Notes: generated from the sequence alone by a model not told the origin. 64,000 nucleotides of DNA from Eutrophovita sp913057845 (GCA_963925895.1 CAWUVH010000015.1:21135-85134); one strand, 5' to 3'. Positions 26,884 to 37,250 are shown, counted from the first letter of the stretch. Translations and numbers: made by a program.

Positions 26884-27517
26884 TTTTTACCTCATTAATA
26901 AAGTCTCGTACGAGCACCAGTTTCTTTAAACCTTTTAACACGCCCTCTACTCCAGAGCTCACATCAACGGCCCAAGGCCGAACACAATCGATCGCTTTGG
27001 CAACGTTATTTGGCGTCAACCCACCCGCCAAGACAATTGGAATCTCTAATTCAGAAGGTATTAGGCCCCAGTCAAACGTCTCACCGGTACCCCCTCTTGC
27101 TCCTTGAGAATAAGCATCCAGCAACAGTCCGGATGCCCCTGCCCCTGCGTACATACTGCCATATTCTATCAAATCAACGTCATCAGTAACGCGAACCGCT
27201 TTTATGTAAGGCTTGCGAAACCCCGAACAGAAATCTGGCTTTTCGTCTCCATGAAACTGCAATAGAGTCAGATCGACTAATTCCAAGGTCTGCAACACCT
27301 GATCCTGAGTAGGATTTACAAAGAGCCCAACCGAAGAGACAAAGGGAGGCAAGTGCGTAACTATTTGTTGGGCCACTTTAAGATCAACGTTACGAGGACT
27401 TTCGGAACAAAACACCAGCCCGATCGCATCAACACCAAGCCTCACCACCCCAAGTGCATTTTCCACCGAGGTTAAACCACAAATCTTGATAGCCGTAATA
27501 TCATTCTTAATTATCAT
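26852..27517 (-). CDS. trpF: Phosphoribosylanthranilate isomerase
   Basis: 221 residues, a TIM barrel. It isomerises phosphoribosylanthranilate in tryptophan synthesis. The catalytic Cys is in IKICGLTS, the catalytic Asp in LLLDAYSQGARGGTG, and the phosphate site in LAGGLTPNNV. It starts nine bases after the truA stop and runs into trpB. Confidence 0.96.
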   Translation of the reverse strand: MIIKNDITAIKICGLTSVENALGVVRLGVDAIGLVFCSESPRNVDLKVAQQIVTHLPPFVSSVGLFVNPTQDQVLQTLELVDLTLLQFHGDEKPDFCSGFRKPYIKAVRVTDDVDLIEYGSMYAGAGASGLLLDAYSQGARGGTGETFDWGLIPSELEIPIVLAGGLTPNNVAKAIDCVRPWAVDVSSGVEGVLKGLKKLVLVRDFINEVKNADARRLTKL

Positions 27518-27526
27518 AAATAATCT

Positions 27527-28330
27527 TTAAACAACAAAGGAAGCAATATCAACGCCGCCACGAGATAACATGCGGGCGTCCGGAAGCTTCCACTGAGGAT
27601 CATAATTTACTGATATCAAGTATAGTCCATTTGGGCTAAATGTTGGCGCTGCTATACTGCGATCTCTCGATTTTAGTATCTCCCTCATCCAGTCAACTGA
27701 CTGCTTCCCGGCTCCAATATAAACCAAAGTCCCGACAATATTACGCACCATGTGATGCAGAAACGCATTTGCCGTGATGTCGAAAATAATGACATCCCCA
27801 AATGCGCGAACGGAAATAGCCTCAACAGTCCTAACAGGACTCTTCGCCTGACATTCAGATGATCGAAATGCCGAAAAATCGTGTTGACCGATCAACGTTG
27901 ACGCAGCCAAACTCATCGGCTGAACATCCAACTTCCTATGGTACCAACCAATTTTTTTAGCAAGTAACGCAGGGCGCTGCTCTCTATTAAGCAGAAAATA
28001 ACGGTAGGTTCGTCGTAGAGCGGAATATCGAGCGTGAAAATCCGGAGCCACCTCTGTAGCCCATAGCGCCGAGATATTCTCCGACACTAATGCATTTAAT
28101 CCGCGCACCCAAGCCCCACTAGGGCGGACAACTTCGGTATCAAAATGAACAATCTGATATGTGGCATGAACTCCCGCATCTGTTCGTCCAGCACAAAAAA
28201 CACGAATCGGCTCTGCAGCAATCTGACTCAACCCCCTCTCAACTTCTCCTTGTATTGTGAAGGCATCTGGTTGTATTTGCCAACCAGAAAAAGGTGAACC
28301 ATCGTACTCAATACCTAAAGCTAATCTCAC
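27527..28330 (-). CDS. truA: tRNA pseudouridine(38-40) synthase TruA
   Basis: 267 residues. It makes pseudouridine at positions 38-40 of the tRNA anticodon arm. The catalytic Asp is in CAGRTDAGVHAT. GIEYDGSPFSGWQIQP at the N-terminus and NAFLHHMVRNIVG near the C-terminus are typical. GTG start at 28330 with GAGG five bases upstream. It follows fimV by 107 bases. Confidence 0.97.
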   Translation of the reverse strand: MRLALGIEYDGSPFSGWQIQPDAFTIQGEVERGLSQIAAEPIRVFCAGRTDAGVHATYQIVHFDTEVVRPSGAWVRGLNALVSENISALWATEVAPDFHARYSALRRTYRYFLLNREQRPALLAKKIGWYHRKLDVQPMSLAASTLIGQHDFSAFRSSECQAKSPVRTVEAISVRAFGDVIIFDITANAFLHHMVRNIVGTLVYIGAGKQSVDWMREILKSRDRSIAAPTFSPNGLYLISVNYDPQWKLPDARMLSRGGVDIASFVV

Positions 28331-28437
28331 AATTACCTCTTCAAAAAACCTTAGGACTTTGCCTGCGAAGCTCTAAATTAAAAACACTGCTTGAGCTAAC
28401 GTCAAACGTAACGATAGAGTTGTGCTTCTCGGTTGAA

Positions 28438-30324
28438 TTAGGATTTCGATGACGGTGGGTTACCGAGATTCAAATCAATCGATGAAAGATCAAATGGCTT
28501 ATTCATAGGTTGCCTTTCACTCGCAAATTTACCATCAGCGTACCGCTCATCACTGGGGTTAATCAAGTAGCCAAGTGCTATAACCCGCTCCCAATAGGCG
28601 CCCGCTTTATTGGTAATCTCAGAAACAATCTGAGCTATCTCATCAAACGAGACTAAGTCTTTTTGCCTAGAATAAACCTCTGCCAATTTAAGCAAAACAT
28701 CGAGTCTCCCAGGCTCAAGCCTCAAAGCTTCTCTGAGTATTTTTTCCGCCTGAGGATAACGTCCATAGGCAAGAAAAATATCAGCATCCTCAATAGGATC
28801 TTGATTGCGAGGCACACCGCTGACCTCCGAATCATCTCGCCTATTTTCATCAGCAATCTCGGCTGGATTCAACTGATTCGTCGCGGCATCGAATTGACGA
28901 CGCGCTTCGTACGAATCATTTTCATTGTCCATCCTATTTAAGCGTTTGGAAGCCCACAAACCAATGATAAGCAGAAGTCCGACTGGAATAAAAAGGTATA
29001 AAGGCTGAGCCAAAATCGTCTCAATGAGCTTAGCCTGCCAGAGCGTCTCAACTTTTTTAGCGCCCGGGATATCCTGGATCGTTAGCGCCTCGGAAGGATC
29101 TGCGATATTGAGTGCTGAGCCACCTTCTCCTCTCGTTTGCGTCAACAACTTGAGGTTAGCAATTATTTTCTCAAGGTCATCAGCTCGCCTCTTTTGTTCT
29201 TCTAAGGCTTTCTCCGTAGCAAGTAGTCGCTCTTGCAAACCTTCCAATGCACCACGTTCAGAACCATCACCCTTGGAAATTTTAACCACATGAGAGCTCT
29301 GAGCACCGTCTTGAATATTAACTCGATCAGCAGAGGACCCTACTCGACCCGACTCTTTTCGGTCAGCATCATCGATGATGCCTTGCGTCTCGCTAGCCCG
29401 AGCGGCAAGATTAGTTCGATAAGCGCGCCAATCCGCCATTTGTATGCGGATCTCGTTGGTCGCCTCTGAAGTAGAAATAGTTCGCAGCTCGTTTTCAACG
29501 GGTATCCGAATCACATTCCCCGCTCTAAGACGATTCATGTTGTCGCCTACAAATGCCTCTCTATTTTTACGAAAAATACTGACCAGCATTTGCTCAAGTG
29601 AAAATCCAGATAGCTGCTCTTTCTTAGCAATTTTTGATAACGTATCACCCGGACGCACAACAATCTGTCGCACAGATTTTGGTGCGGGCACGGAGTTAAC
29701 AACGTCTATTTCTACAGCAGCATCTTGCTTATTCTCGGCAAATTCAGGCAGATCCTCAGCATCCAATGGCAATGAATCAACCTCATTAACGACAGGGCTA
29801 TCTGGGTCTTTAGCCGTAGCAATCTCGGTTTTAATAACCTCCCGCTCAACCTCCAAAAAAGTAGGCGCATCAATGCGGGGAGGTTCCTCCAACGGGGGGA
29901 GAGATAGACGCTCACCAACGAGTAGTGGCGGATCTATAAACGCAACATAGGTTCGGCTAACCTTTCCTTCTGGACCGACTAGGTCAACTTGCAGATCAAT
30001 AACCACCTCGTTAACGGCATCCTCCGTTGACAAATGAATTATTGACCCATTGGCGGTGCTTTCGAATCGGAGGTTAATTCTCGAGATCAGATCGTTGTAA
30101 ATCAAACCCTGCACGTCATAGGAAGACGGGGACGCCATGGAGACAGTTACCACTCGAGCATCAAGCTCTGCAGCGTCATAAATGACTATGTATGCCTTTA
30201 AAGGCTCGCCAAGAGCTGAGTCCACTGACAAAGGCCCCATGCGGACCGCATGAGCCGTTAAACCCGTCGAAACAAGGACTAAAGCAATAAATACTTTAAT
30301 AGTATATGTGATGTTCTTAAACAA
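28438..30324 (-). CDS. fimV: FimV-like peptidoglycan-binding membrane protein
   Basis: 628 residues. FimV organises polar type IV pilus and motility functions in related bacteria. Features in order: a signal peptide (cleavage near AHA-VRMG), an N-terminal FimV domain beginning LSVDSALGEPLKAYIVI, a LysM domain (about 220-275, IVVRPGDTLSKIAKKE), a coiled coil (about 365-400), one membrane helix (LYLFIPVGLLLIIGLWASK), and a C-terminal cytoplasmic TPR-type segment (DIFLAYGRYPQAEKILREAL). It ends with an IDLNLG motif characteristic of FimV. It is shorter than the 900-residue Pseudomonas protein. Its position between asd and truA is the conserved fimV locus. Confidence 0.9.
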   Translation of the reverse strand: MFKNITYTIKVFIALVLVSTGLTAHAVRMGPLSVDSALGEPLKAYIVIYDAAELDARVVTVSMASPSSYDVQGLIYNDLISRINLRFESTANGSIIHLSTEDAVNEVVIDLQVDLVGPEGKVSRTYVAFIDPPLLVGERLSLPPLEEPPRIDAPTFLEVEREVIKTEIATAKDPDSPVVNEVDSLPLDAEDLPEFAENKQDAAVEIDVVNSVPAPKSVRQIVVRPGDTLSKIAKKEQLSGFSLEQMLVSIFRKNREAFVGDNMNRLRAGNVIRIPVENELRTISTSEATNEIRIQMADWRAYRTNLAARASETQGIIDDADRKESGRVGSSADRVNIQDGAQSSHVVKISKGDGSERGALEGLQERLLATEKALEEQKRRADDLEKIIANLKLLTQTRGEGGSALNIADPSEALTIQDIPGAKKVETLWQAKLIETILAQPLYLFIPVGLLLIIGLWASKRLNRMDNENDSYEARRQFDAATNQLNPAEIADENRRDDSEVSGVPRNQDPIEDADIFLAYGRYPQAEKILREALRLEPGRLDVLLKLAEVYSRQKDLVSFDEIAQIVSEITNKAGAYWERVIALGYLINPSDERYADGKFASERQPMNKPFDLSSIDLNLGNPPSSKS

Positions 30325-30396
30325 ACTTACTAACCTCTCTATTCATTTCCTGCCCCTAATTAACTGCAGAATAGCATGCCGAGTTTTGGATCTCTA

Positions 30397-31509
30397 TTAC
30401 CCTCGGTCAATCAAAATACGTAGCATCCTTCTCAGAGGCTCAGCGGCCCCCCAAAGCAACTGATCACCCACAGTGAATGCTGAATATACGTTATCAGCTA
30501 GATTTAATTTTCGAACTCGTCCAATCGGAATATTTAGCGTGCGGGTAACATTAGTCGGTGAAAGCATAGAAATAGTAGACACTTTTTCATTTGGAACCAC
30601 AGACACCCACTCGTTGGCCTGGTCTAAAATGAGCTCTACTTCAGGAGCCGGGATCGATTTAGAGAGCTTAAAAGTCAAGGCTTGACTATGACATCTCATG
30701 GCCCCCACCCTGACACAGATACCCTCAATGGCAATAGGATTTTCTTCTCTACATAATATTTTATTAGTTTCCGCTTGCGCCTTCCACTCCTCTTTACTCT
30801 GGCCATTTCCTAAGTCAGAATCTATCCACGGAATGAGGCTTCCAGCTAAGGGGGCACCGAAGTGCTCAGTCGGAAACTCTTTAGCCCTCATACGATCAAG
30901 CACGAGCGCATCAATATCCAATATTTTCCCTGCAGACGAAGACAGCTCACTTTGAGCTGCATCGTAAATTGAGCCCATCTGCAGTAATAATTCGCGCATA
31001 TTTCGGGCTCCCGCACCAGAAGCAGCCTGGTACGTCATCGTAGAAACCCATTCAACCAATCCTTCTCGAAACAATCCGTGCATCGCAAGCGCCATGAGGC
31101 TCGTCGTGCAATTACCACCAATAAAATCTTTTTTGCCAATACTTAAAGCAGCATCGATATCACCACCATTAATCGGATCTAGGACAATTACAGAGTCTGG
31201 TGACATGCGAAGCGTCGATGCCGCATCTATCCAATAACCCGACCAACCTGATTCTCGAAGGGGACCATGCACATGCTTCGTGTAAGCTCCGCCCTGACAC
31301 GAAATAATCACATCCATCCCTGACAACTGATTCAGACTGTTTGCATCGCGCAAAACAACCTCTACACCGCCCAATGGAACGACTGACTGACCCACCTGAG
31401 ATGTACTAAAAAATGTAGGGTTTATCTTATCAAAATCCTTCTCAGCACTCATGCGTTGCATGAGCACAGAACCTACCATTCCTCTCCAACCAACCAACCC
31501 TACTTGCAT
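30397..31509 (-). CDS. asd: Aspartate-semialdehyde dehydrogenase
   Basis: 370 residues from ATG 31509. It makes aspartate semialdehyde for lysine, threonine, methionine and cell-wall diaminopimelate. The NADP motif is VGLVGWRGMVGSVLMQRM. The active-site Cys is in IGGNCTTSLMA, and the catalytic His in VRVGAMRCHSQAL. An in-frame TTG at 31518 abuts the AAGGG Shine-Dalgarno sequence and is unlikely to be used. It sits between leuB and fimV, the conserved order. Confidence 0.97.
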   Translation of the reverse strand: MQVGLVGWRGMVGSVLMQRMSAEKDFDKINPTFFSTSQVGQSVVPLGGVEVVLRDANSLNQLSGMDVIISCQGGAYTKHVHGPLRESGWSGYWIDAASTLRMSPDSVIVLDPINGGDIDAALSIGKKDFIGGNCTTSLMALAMHGLFREGLVEWVSTMTYQAASGAGARNMRELLLQMGSIYDAAQSELSSSAGKILDIDALVLDRMRAKEFPTEHFGAPLAGSLIPWIDSDLGNGQSKEEWKAQAETNKILCREENPIAIEGICVRVGAMRCHSQALTFKLSKSIPAPEVELILDQANEWVSVVPNEKVSTISMLSPTNVTRTLNIPIGRVRKLNLADNVYSAFTVGDQLLWGAAEPLRRMLRILIDRG

Positions 31510-31567
31510 TTTAATCAACCCTTAAAACCTAAAGATAAAACATAGTGAAAAGCAGTTTTTCTAACTA

Positions 31568-32632
31568 CTACATCGCGCGAATAACCGCATCACCCATCTC
31601 ACGTGTACCCACACGCTGAGCGCCCTCTTGGAATATATCTGCCGTCCTGAAACCTTGCGCAAGCACAGACTTTACAGCCGACTCAACACGCTCCGACGCC
31701 TCGATTTCGTTGAAAGTGTATTTCAACATCATCGACACCGATAAAATTGTTGCCAATGGATTGGCGACATTCTTGCCCGAAATATCAGGCGCAGAGCCAT
31801 GGATAGGCTCGAACAACCCTTTACGGTTAACATCCATAGAAGCTGAAGGAAGCATCCCAATTGATCCCGTTAACATTGAGGCCTCATCGGACAAAATATC
31901 GCCAAAGATGTTGCCAGTTAAAATCACATCGAATTGCTTAGGCTCTCTGACCAACTGCATCGCCGCATTGTCAACATACATGTGGCTCAATTCAACTGAG
32001 GGATACTCCGCAGAAATTTTCGTAACAACCTCTCTCCAAAGAATACTCGTGTCCAATACATTCGCCTTATCCACCGAACATAACTTACGACTGCGCTTCT
32101 CGGCTATATCAAAAGCAACTCGAGCAATTCTCTCGATCTCAGAGACCGAGTACTTCATCGTGTCAAATCCCTCATCCTCACCGGACTCGGTTTGACGTCG
32201 ACCGCGCGGTTGCCCAAAGTATATGTCTCCTGTCAACTCTCGCAAGATCATAAGATCGAGACCTTCAACCAACTCAGACTTTAAACTGGAAGCTGAGGCC
32301 AATTCTGGATAGACCACAGCAGGACGAAGGTTAGCAAACAAACCCAGTTCTTTGCGAATGCGTAACAATCCCTGTTCCGGCCTCATTGCCCGAGGTAATA
32401 CGTCGTATTTTGGACCTCCAACCGCACCAAGAAGAACGGCATCAGCCTCCCTAGCCAAGGCAATAGTTCGATCGGGCAAAGGGTCACCGGCCTCATCGTA
32501 TCCAGCACCACCAATGGCTCCCACTTCACACTCAATGGCCAAGCCGTCAGCCTTTAATGTATCGAGTACCCGTAAGGCTTGATCAATAATCTCGGGACCA
32601 ATTCCGTCCCCCGGGAGCACCGCTATCTTCAT
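31568..32632 (-). CDS. leuB: 3-isopropylmalate dehydrogenase
   Basis: 354 residues from ATG 32632 with GGGGA upstream. It oxidatively decarboxylates 3-isopropylmalate in leucine synthesis. IAVLPGDGIGPEI opens the protein. Substrate-binding arginines lie in LRIRKELGLFANLRP and LRELTGDIYFG. The metal-binding aspartates are in GNIFGDILSDEASML, and the NAD site is EPIHGSAPDISGKN. A TTG twelve bases earlier is in frame but less likely. Confidence 0.97.
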   Translation of the reverse strand: MKIAVLPGDGIGPEIIDQALRVLDTLKADGLAIECEVGAIGGAGYDEAGDPLPDRTIALAREADAVLLGAVGGPKYDVLPRAMRPEQGLLRIRKELGLFANLRPAVVYPELASASSLKSELVEGLDLMILRELTGDIYFGQPRGRRQTESGEDEGFDTMKYSVSEIERIARVAFDIAEKRSRKLCSVDKANVLDTSILWREVVTKISAEYPSVELSHMYVDNAAMQLVREPKQFDVILTGNIFGDILSDEASMLTGSIGMLPSASMDVNRKGLFEPIHGSAPDISGKNVANPLATILSVSMMLKYTFNEIEASERVESAVKSVLAQGFRTADIFQEGAQRVGTREMGDAVIRAM

Positions 32633-32724
32633 GTATATCCCCAAAATTCTTCAGTAATTAAAACTATCAATAGATCTTGATCGGTTAGATCGTTTGACCA
32701 TTGACCCAGACTAAACTTGCAGAC

Positions 32725-33366
32725 CTAGCTAAATAACCAAGGCTGATTTAATTGATGCTGCGCTTCAAACTGTTTAATTTCATCAACGTGCTGCAACGTC
32801 AAGCCAATATCGTCTAGTCCATTTAAAAGACAATGCTTACGAAATGGATCAATATCGAAGTTAAAACTTTTTTGTCCATCCATTGTAGCTACTCGCTGAT
32901 TTTCCAAATCAACCGTCAACTTAAACCCAGGAAAACCAAACACATCGTGAAACAAGGTGTCCACCTCAGTCTCGCTAAGCACAATAGGTAGCAGTCCATT
33001 TTTCAATGAATTATTAAAGAATATTTCACCAAAACTAGGAGCAATGACAGCCTTAAACCCATAATCCGTTAAAGCCCACGGCGCATGTTCGCGTGAGGAG
33101 CCACAACCAAAATTCTTTCGCCCGAGCAAAATGGATGCCCCCTGGTATCGGGCATCATTCAAAATGAAGTCGGGGTTCGGCTGTCTTTTTTTGAAGGGGA
33201 CGCCGGGCTGCCCAACATCTAAAAACCTCCAAGCGTCGAACAAGTTCACACCAAAACCAGATCTTTTGATCGACTTAAGAAACTGTTTTGGAATAATGGC
33301 GTCAGTATCAACATTGGCGCGATCTAAGGGGGCAACGAGCCCTTCGTATACGGCAAATTTTTCCAT
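32725..33366 (-). CDS. leuD: 3-isopropylmalate dehydratase small subunit
   Basis: 213 residues. The swivelling domain of isopropylmalate isomerase, partner of LeuC. Signatures: RANVDTDAIIPKQFLK, ILLGRKNFGCGSSREHAPWAL, and APSFGEIFFNNSLKNGLLPI. It lies 48 bases after leuC in an AT-rich spacer of near-repeated TTAAA units, and 92 bases before leuB. Confidence 0.97.
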   Translation of the reverse strand: MEKFAVYEGLVAPLDRANVDTDAIIPKQFLKSIKRSGFGVNLFDAWRFLDVGQPGVPFKKRQPNPDFILNDARYQGASILLGRKNFGCGSSREHAPWALTDYGFKAVIAPSFGEIFFNNSLKNGLLPIVLSETEVDTLFHDVFGFPGFKLTVDLENQRVATMDGQKSFNFDIDPFRKHCLLNGLDDIGLTLQHVDEIKQFEAQHQLNQPWLFS

Positions 33367-33414
33367 GGCTTACTCTATTTAAAAATTAAAAATTAAAAGT
33401 TAAACGTTAAACAC

Positions 33415-34827
33415 TTATTCACTCATAATGCTGCGCACATCTACAAAAGCACCCTCTATAGCTGCGCTAGCCGCCATAGCAGGGCTCACGAGGTGAGTCC
33501 GTCCTCCTGCACCTTGGCGACCTTCAAAGTTACGATTAGATGTCGAGGCACACCGCTCCCCTGACTCAAGACGATCATTATTCATCGCAAGACACATGGA
33601 GCAACCCGGTTGTCTCCATTCAAATCCAGCTGCAACAAAAATCTTATCTAAACCTTCCTGTTCTGCTTGCGCCTTAACAAGACCAGAACCTGGCACCACC
33701 ATCGCCAATCGAACATTTGATGCAACACGTTTTCCTGCTACCACCTTCGCAGCAGTCCGCAAATCCTCAATACGCGAGTTGGTACATGAGCCAATAAAAA
33801 CCTTATCAATACGAATATCCGTGATCCGCGTATTCGGCTCTAGCCCCATATATTTGAGCGCACGCTCAATACCCTCTCGCTTTTCCGCATCTTTTTCTTG
33901 ATCCGGGTCTGGAACACGACCATTAACATCCAGCACCATCTCAGGAGAGGTCCCCCAAGTAACCTGCGGAATGAGTGCGCTACCATCTAATGTAACAACC
34001 AAATCAAACACCGCATCCGGATCCGATCTCAAAGTTCTCCAATACGACACAGCTCGATCCCAAAGGTCCCCCGTTGGGGCAAAAGTACGACCCTTAAGAT
34101 AATCGATCGTAATTTGATCAACGGCTATCATTCCAGCTCGCGCCCCCGCCTCAATCGCCATATTACACAGCGTCATCCGCCCCTCGACGGATAACGATTC
34201 GATCGCTGGGCCAGCAAACTCAATGGCATAGCCCGTTCCACCCGCAGTTCCAATTTTACCAATTAGAGCAAGCGCAACGTCCTTAGCGCTCACCCCTGCA
34301 TCAAGCCTTCCCTCCACTCTGACCAGCATGTTCTTCATCTTCTTTTGAACCAAACACTGACTGGCCAGAACGTGCTCGACTTCCGACGTACCAATTCCAT
34401 GCGCTAGGCAGCCTAGAGCGCCATGCGTGCTCGTATGAGAATCTCCACAAACAACCGTCATTCCTGGCAATGTTGCACCCTGTTCTGGCCCTATGACATG
34501 AACGATACCCTGCCTTGAATCAAGAAACGGGAAATAAGCCTTCGCTCCGTACTCCTTAATATTTTGGTCGAGCGTATCCACCTGAAGCTTGGACACAGGA
34601 TCCTCTATCCCTTTGTCCCAATCAGTGGTCGGCGTATTGTGGTCTGCAGTAGCGACTATCGAATCAGCACGCCAAGGGCGACGTTGGGCAAGCCGCAATC
34701 CCTCATAGGCTTGGGGGCTCGTCACCTCATGCACCAAATGTCTATCAATGTAAATGAGAGCAGTACCGTCATCTTCCATTCTAACAACGTGACTATCCCA
34801 AAGTTTGTCATACAAGGTTTTCAACAT
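33415..34827 (-). CDS. leuC: 3-isopropylmalate dehydratase large subunit
   Basis: 470 residues. The aconitase-type subunit that isomerises 2- to 3-isopropylmalate. The 4Fe-4S ligands are the Cys in FIGSCTNSRIEDL and the pair in GCSMCLAMNND. VCGDSHTSTHGALG is a substrate-site signature. AGGTG lies seven bases before the ATG. It is the first gene of the leuC-leuD-leuB run; no leucine-rich leader peptide was seen in the short upstream region. Confidence 0.97.
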   Translation of the reverse strand: MLKTLYDKLWDSHVVRMEDDGTALIYIDRHLVHEVTSPQAYEGLRLAQRRPWRADSIVATADHNTPTTDWDKGIEDPVSKLQVDTLDQNIKEYGAKAYFPFLDSRQGIVHVIGPEQGATLPGMTVVCGDSHTSTHGALGCLAHGIGTSEVEHVLASQCLVQKKMKNMLVRVEGRLDAGVSAKDVALALIGKIGTAGGTGYAIEFAGPAIESLSVEGRMTLCNMAIEAGARAGMIAVDQITIDYLKGRTFAPTGDLWDRAVSYWRTLRSDPDAVFDLVVTLDGSALIPQVTWGTSPEMVLDVNGRVPDPDQEKDAEKREGIERALKYMGLEPNTRITDIRIDKVFIGSCTNSRIEDLRTAAKVVAGKRVASNVRLAMVVPGSGLVKAQAEQEGLDKIFVAAGFEWRQPGCSMCLAMNNDRLESGERCASTSNRNFEGRQGAGGRTHLVSPAMAASAAIEGAFVDVRSIMSE

Positions 34828-34900
34828 ACGAGTACACCTATTGGCTAACTAATTAAGACTTAAGATCAGGATTATGACACACAGATTGAGTCTAATCATG

Positions 34901-34915
34901 AGGGCTTAAAGCCCT
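34901..34915 (-). terminator. Small hairpin at the end of the MFS gene
   Basis: AGGGCTT and AAGCCCT flank a single base, overlapping the stop codon of the MFS gene. There is no T tract on either strand, so it may stabilise RNA ends rather than terminate. Confidence 0.3.
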
Positions 34916-36059
34916 AATCATCAAATCTATTGCGAACCCAAAGTATCAAAATGACCCCTAACAGGCTTGTCAGCGCAGACATGGCAAAAGTGGCTGCGCC
35001 ACCCCAGTTCTCCCACACAAAGCCAGAAACAAGAGTTCCTGATGCGCCTCCGGCGCCAAAACCAACGCTAGAGTATAGCGCCTGCCCTCTTGATCGATAC
35101 GCTCCTGTAAACAACTTGTTCGTCGCTGCAATACCAGCGACATGGAACATACCAAATGTAATGGCATGCATAATTTGTGCGATACCGAGCAACACTAAGC
35201 TATCGTGACCCACGTAAACGAGAGAAAACCTGCAAACCGCAATAAAAAAACAAAACAAAAAGAAATCATTGATGCTGAATCTCTTAAAAAGACGAGGCAT
35301 CCATAAGAAGATGAAAATTTCGGCGATGACGGCGATCGCCCATAACCAACCAACTGTGGACTTACTGTGACCAAGGTCAACCACAAAAATTGAAAAGAAT
35401 GCGTTGTATGCCCCGTGAGCGAACTGCATAATAAAAAAACAAACCATTAACGCAATGATCCGTTGGTCTTTCAGAAAAAAGATGGGTTGCGCAACTTCAT
35501 TGGGTCGCGCTGATAGCTCGTTGTCACGCGGAAGCATCAAAACAGCCCCTAGGATAATCACCAATAGGGCACAAATAATCCAATCCAAATAAAGGACGTC
35601 TAACCATTCAAAGAGGTAGCCTCCACTGACAACCACCAAAATAAACCCAATCGAGCCCCAAACACGAACCTGCCCATAGATTGATATTTCCTCTCCCAAA
35701 GCCTCAACACAGAGAGCTTCAGCAATGGGGAGGATCCCCGACCAAAGTAAACCCCAAATAATTAATACACCTGCGACGGAAGAAAATGACCCTTTCGCGA
35801 TCATGAACGCGAAAAGTGCAGGACTAATGAATGCAAGAATCCTAAGGAGCTTGTATTTGTGGCCCCAATGATCTGCTAACCAAGCCCAAAAGAAAGGAAC
35901 AAGAATCCTTAACGTAGGGCTGATCCCCAACAAGACTGCTATTTCAAGAGGGGCAAACCCTCGCCTCTGAAGATACAGAGAAAAGAAGGGCGCGAAGGCG
36001 CCTACAAAAGCAAAGTACCAAAAGTAAAAATTTGATAATCGACCAAACAGAGATGTCAT
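34914..36059 (-). CDS. MFS transporter, HcaT/PPP-like
   Basis: 381 residues with about twelve membrane helices. The N-terminus FYFWYFAFVGAFAPFFSLYLQRRGFAPLEIAVLLG and the loop FFWAWLADHWGHKYKLL resemble the MFS_1-like group that includes HcaT (3-phenylpropionate transport). The substrate cannot be read from the sequence. ATG 36059 is chosen over the TTG two codons upstream. It lies between leuC and aroC on the same strand, 75 bases from aroC. Confidence 0.8.
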   Translation of the reverse strand: MTSLFGRLSNFYFWYFAFVGAFAPFFSLYLQRRGFAPLEIAVLLGISPTLRILVPFFWAWLADHWGHKYKLLRILAFISPALFAFMIAKGSFSSVAGVLIIWGLLWSGILPIAEALCVEALGEEISIYGQVRVWGSIGFILVVVSGGYLFEWLDVLYLDWIICALLVIILGAVLMLPRDNELSARPNEVAQPIFFLKDQRIIALMVCFFIMQFAHGAYNAFFSIFVVDLGHSKSTVGWLWAIAVIAEIFIFLWMPRLFKRFSINDFFLFCFFIAVCRFSLVYVGHDSLVLLGIAQIMHAITFGMFHVAGIAATNKLFTGAYRSRGQALYSSVGFGAGGASGTLVSGFVWENWGGAATFAMSALTSLLGVILILWVRNRFDD

Positions 36060-36140
36060 AAACAATCAAGCACCGCAAGCATCCTTAGCGCGTGTAATTG
36101 ATACGTCGAGCCGAGAGGCTAGAGACCAAACTTTTAAACG

Positions 36141-37250
36141 TCAATCAACTACAGGGTTTTGGACAGATAGTTTTGGCGTAGTCGTTTTAACATCTGCGTT
36201 CTGACCCCGATGTCTTAACGCATGATCAATAAGAACCAAAGCAACCATAGCTTCCGCAATAGGCGTTGCCCTTATACCCACACAAGGATCATGCCGTCCG
36301 TAAGTATTCACAGTAACGGAAGAGCCGCCCTTATCTATCGATTGGCGATCTAGCCGAATACTAGACGTGGGTTTTATTGCTATTCGAGCAACCACGTCCT
36401 GACCGGTTGATATTCCACCAAGTACGCCACCCGAATGGTTACTTAAAAACCCGTCCGGGGTCATTTGATCGCTGTGAGTCGTGCCCGTTTGAACCACCGA
36501 CTCAAACCCGTCACCAATCTCAACTCCCTTTACCGCATTGATTCCCATCAATGCGCCGGCAAGGTCCGCATCGAGCTTATCGAAAACCGGCTCCCCCCAA
36601 CCGACCGGAACACCGGTCGCCACCACAGTTATCTTGGCACCACAAGAATCACCGGATTTCCTCAATTGATCCATATGCTGTTCCAGTTCGGGCACGATTG
36701 TTGGGTCAGGCGAAAAAAATGGGTTTTGGTCTACGCTATCCCATGTCTTAAAATCAATTTTTACAGGACCAATTTGAGACATGCATCCCCGCACCTCGAC
36801 GCCGTAACGCTCTCGCAACCATTTTTTCGCAATTGCCCCGGCTGCGACTCTCGCTGCGGTCTCCCGAGCGGATGATCGCCCACCGCCTCTAAAATCACGC
36901 TCTCCATATTTTTGCCAGTACGTGTAATCAGCATGACCAGGACGAAACTGATCAGCTATATTGCCGTAATCCTTAGATCGCTGGTCAACATTGCGGATAA
37001 GAAGCGCTATAGGAACCCCAGTTGTACGGCCGTCAAAAACTCCAGACAAAATCTCAACAGTGTCCGGCTCTCTTCTTTGCGTGACATGACGCGAAGTGCC
37101 AGGTCTTCTTCGATCCAGCTCTTTTTGTATGTCTTCCACACAAATACTCAATCCAGGCGGACATCCATCGACGACGCACCCAATAGCGGGGCCATGACTC
37201 TCTCCAAAAGATGTCACACTGAAAAATTTTCCGAATGTGTTACCAGCCAT
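36141..37250 (-). CDS. aroC: Chorismate synthase
   Basis: 369 residues. It makes chorismate from EPSP using reduced FMN, the last shikimate step. Signatures: SVTSFGESHGPAIGCVVDGCPPG at the N-terminus (first His), FRPGHADYTYWQKYG, RGGGRSSARETAARVAAG, and near the C-terminus RHDPCVGIRATPIAEAM. It is divergent from thyA, with 164 bases between starts and no strong promoter seen. Confidence 0.98.
   Translation of the reverse strand: MAGNTFGKFFSVTSFGESHGPAIGCVVDGCPPGLSICVEDIQKELDRRRPGTSRHVTQRREPDTVEILSGVFDGRTTGVPIALLIRNVDQRSKDYGNIADQFRPGHADYTYWQKYGERDFRGGGRSSARETAARVAAGAIAKKWLRERYGVEVRGCMSQIGPVKIDFKTWDSVDQNPFFSPDPTIVPELEQHMDQLRKSGDSCGAKITVVATGVPVGWGEPVFDKLDADLAGALMGINAVKGVEIGDGFESVVQTGTTHSDQMTPDGFLSNHSGGVLGGISTGQDVVARIAIKPTSSIRLDRQSIDKGGSSVTVNTYGRHDPCVGIRATPIAEAMVALVLIDHALRHRGQNADVKTTTPKLSVQNPVVD

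Noticed and set aside
33367..33414. Near-repeated TTAAA units between leuC and leuD as a functional repeat
   Set aside because: Short, imperfect and AT-rich; more likely spacer drift than a defined element.
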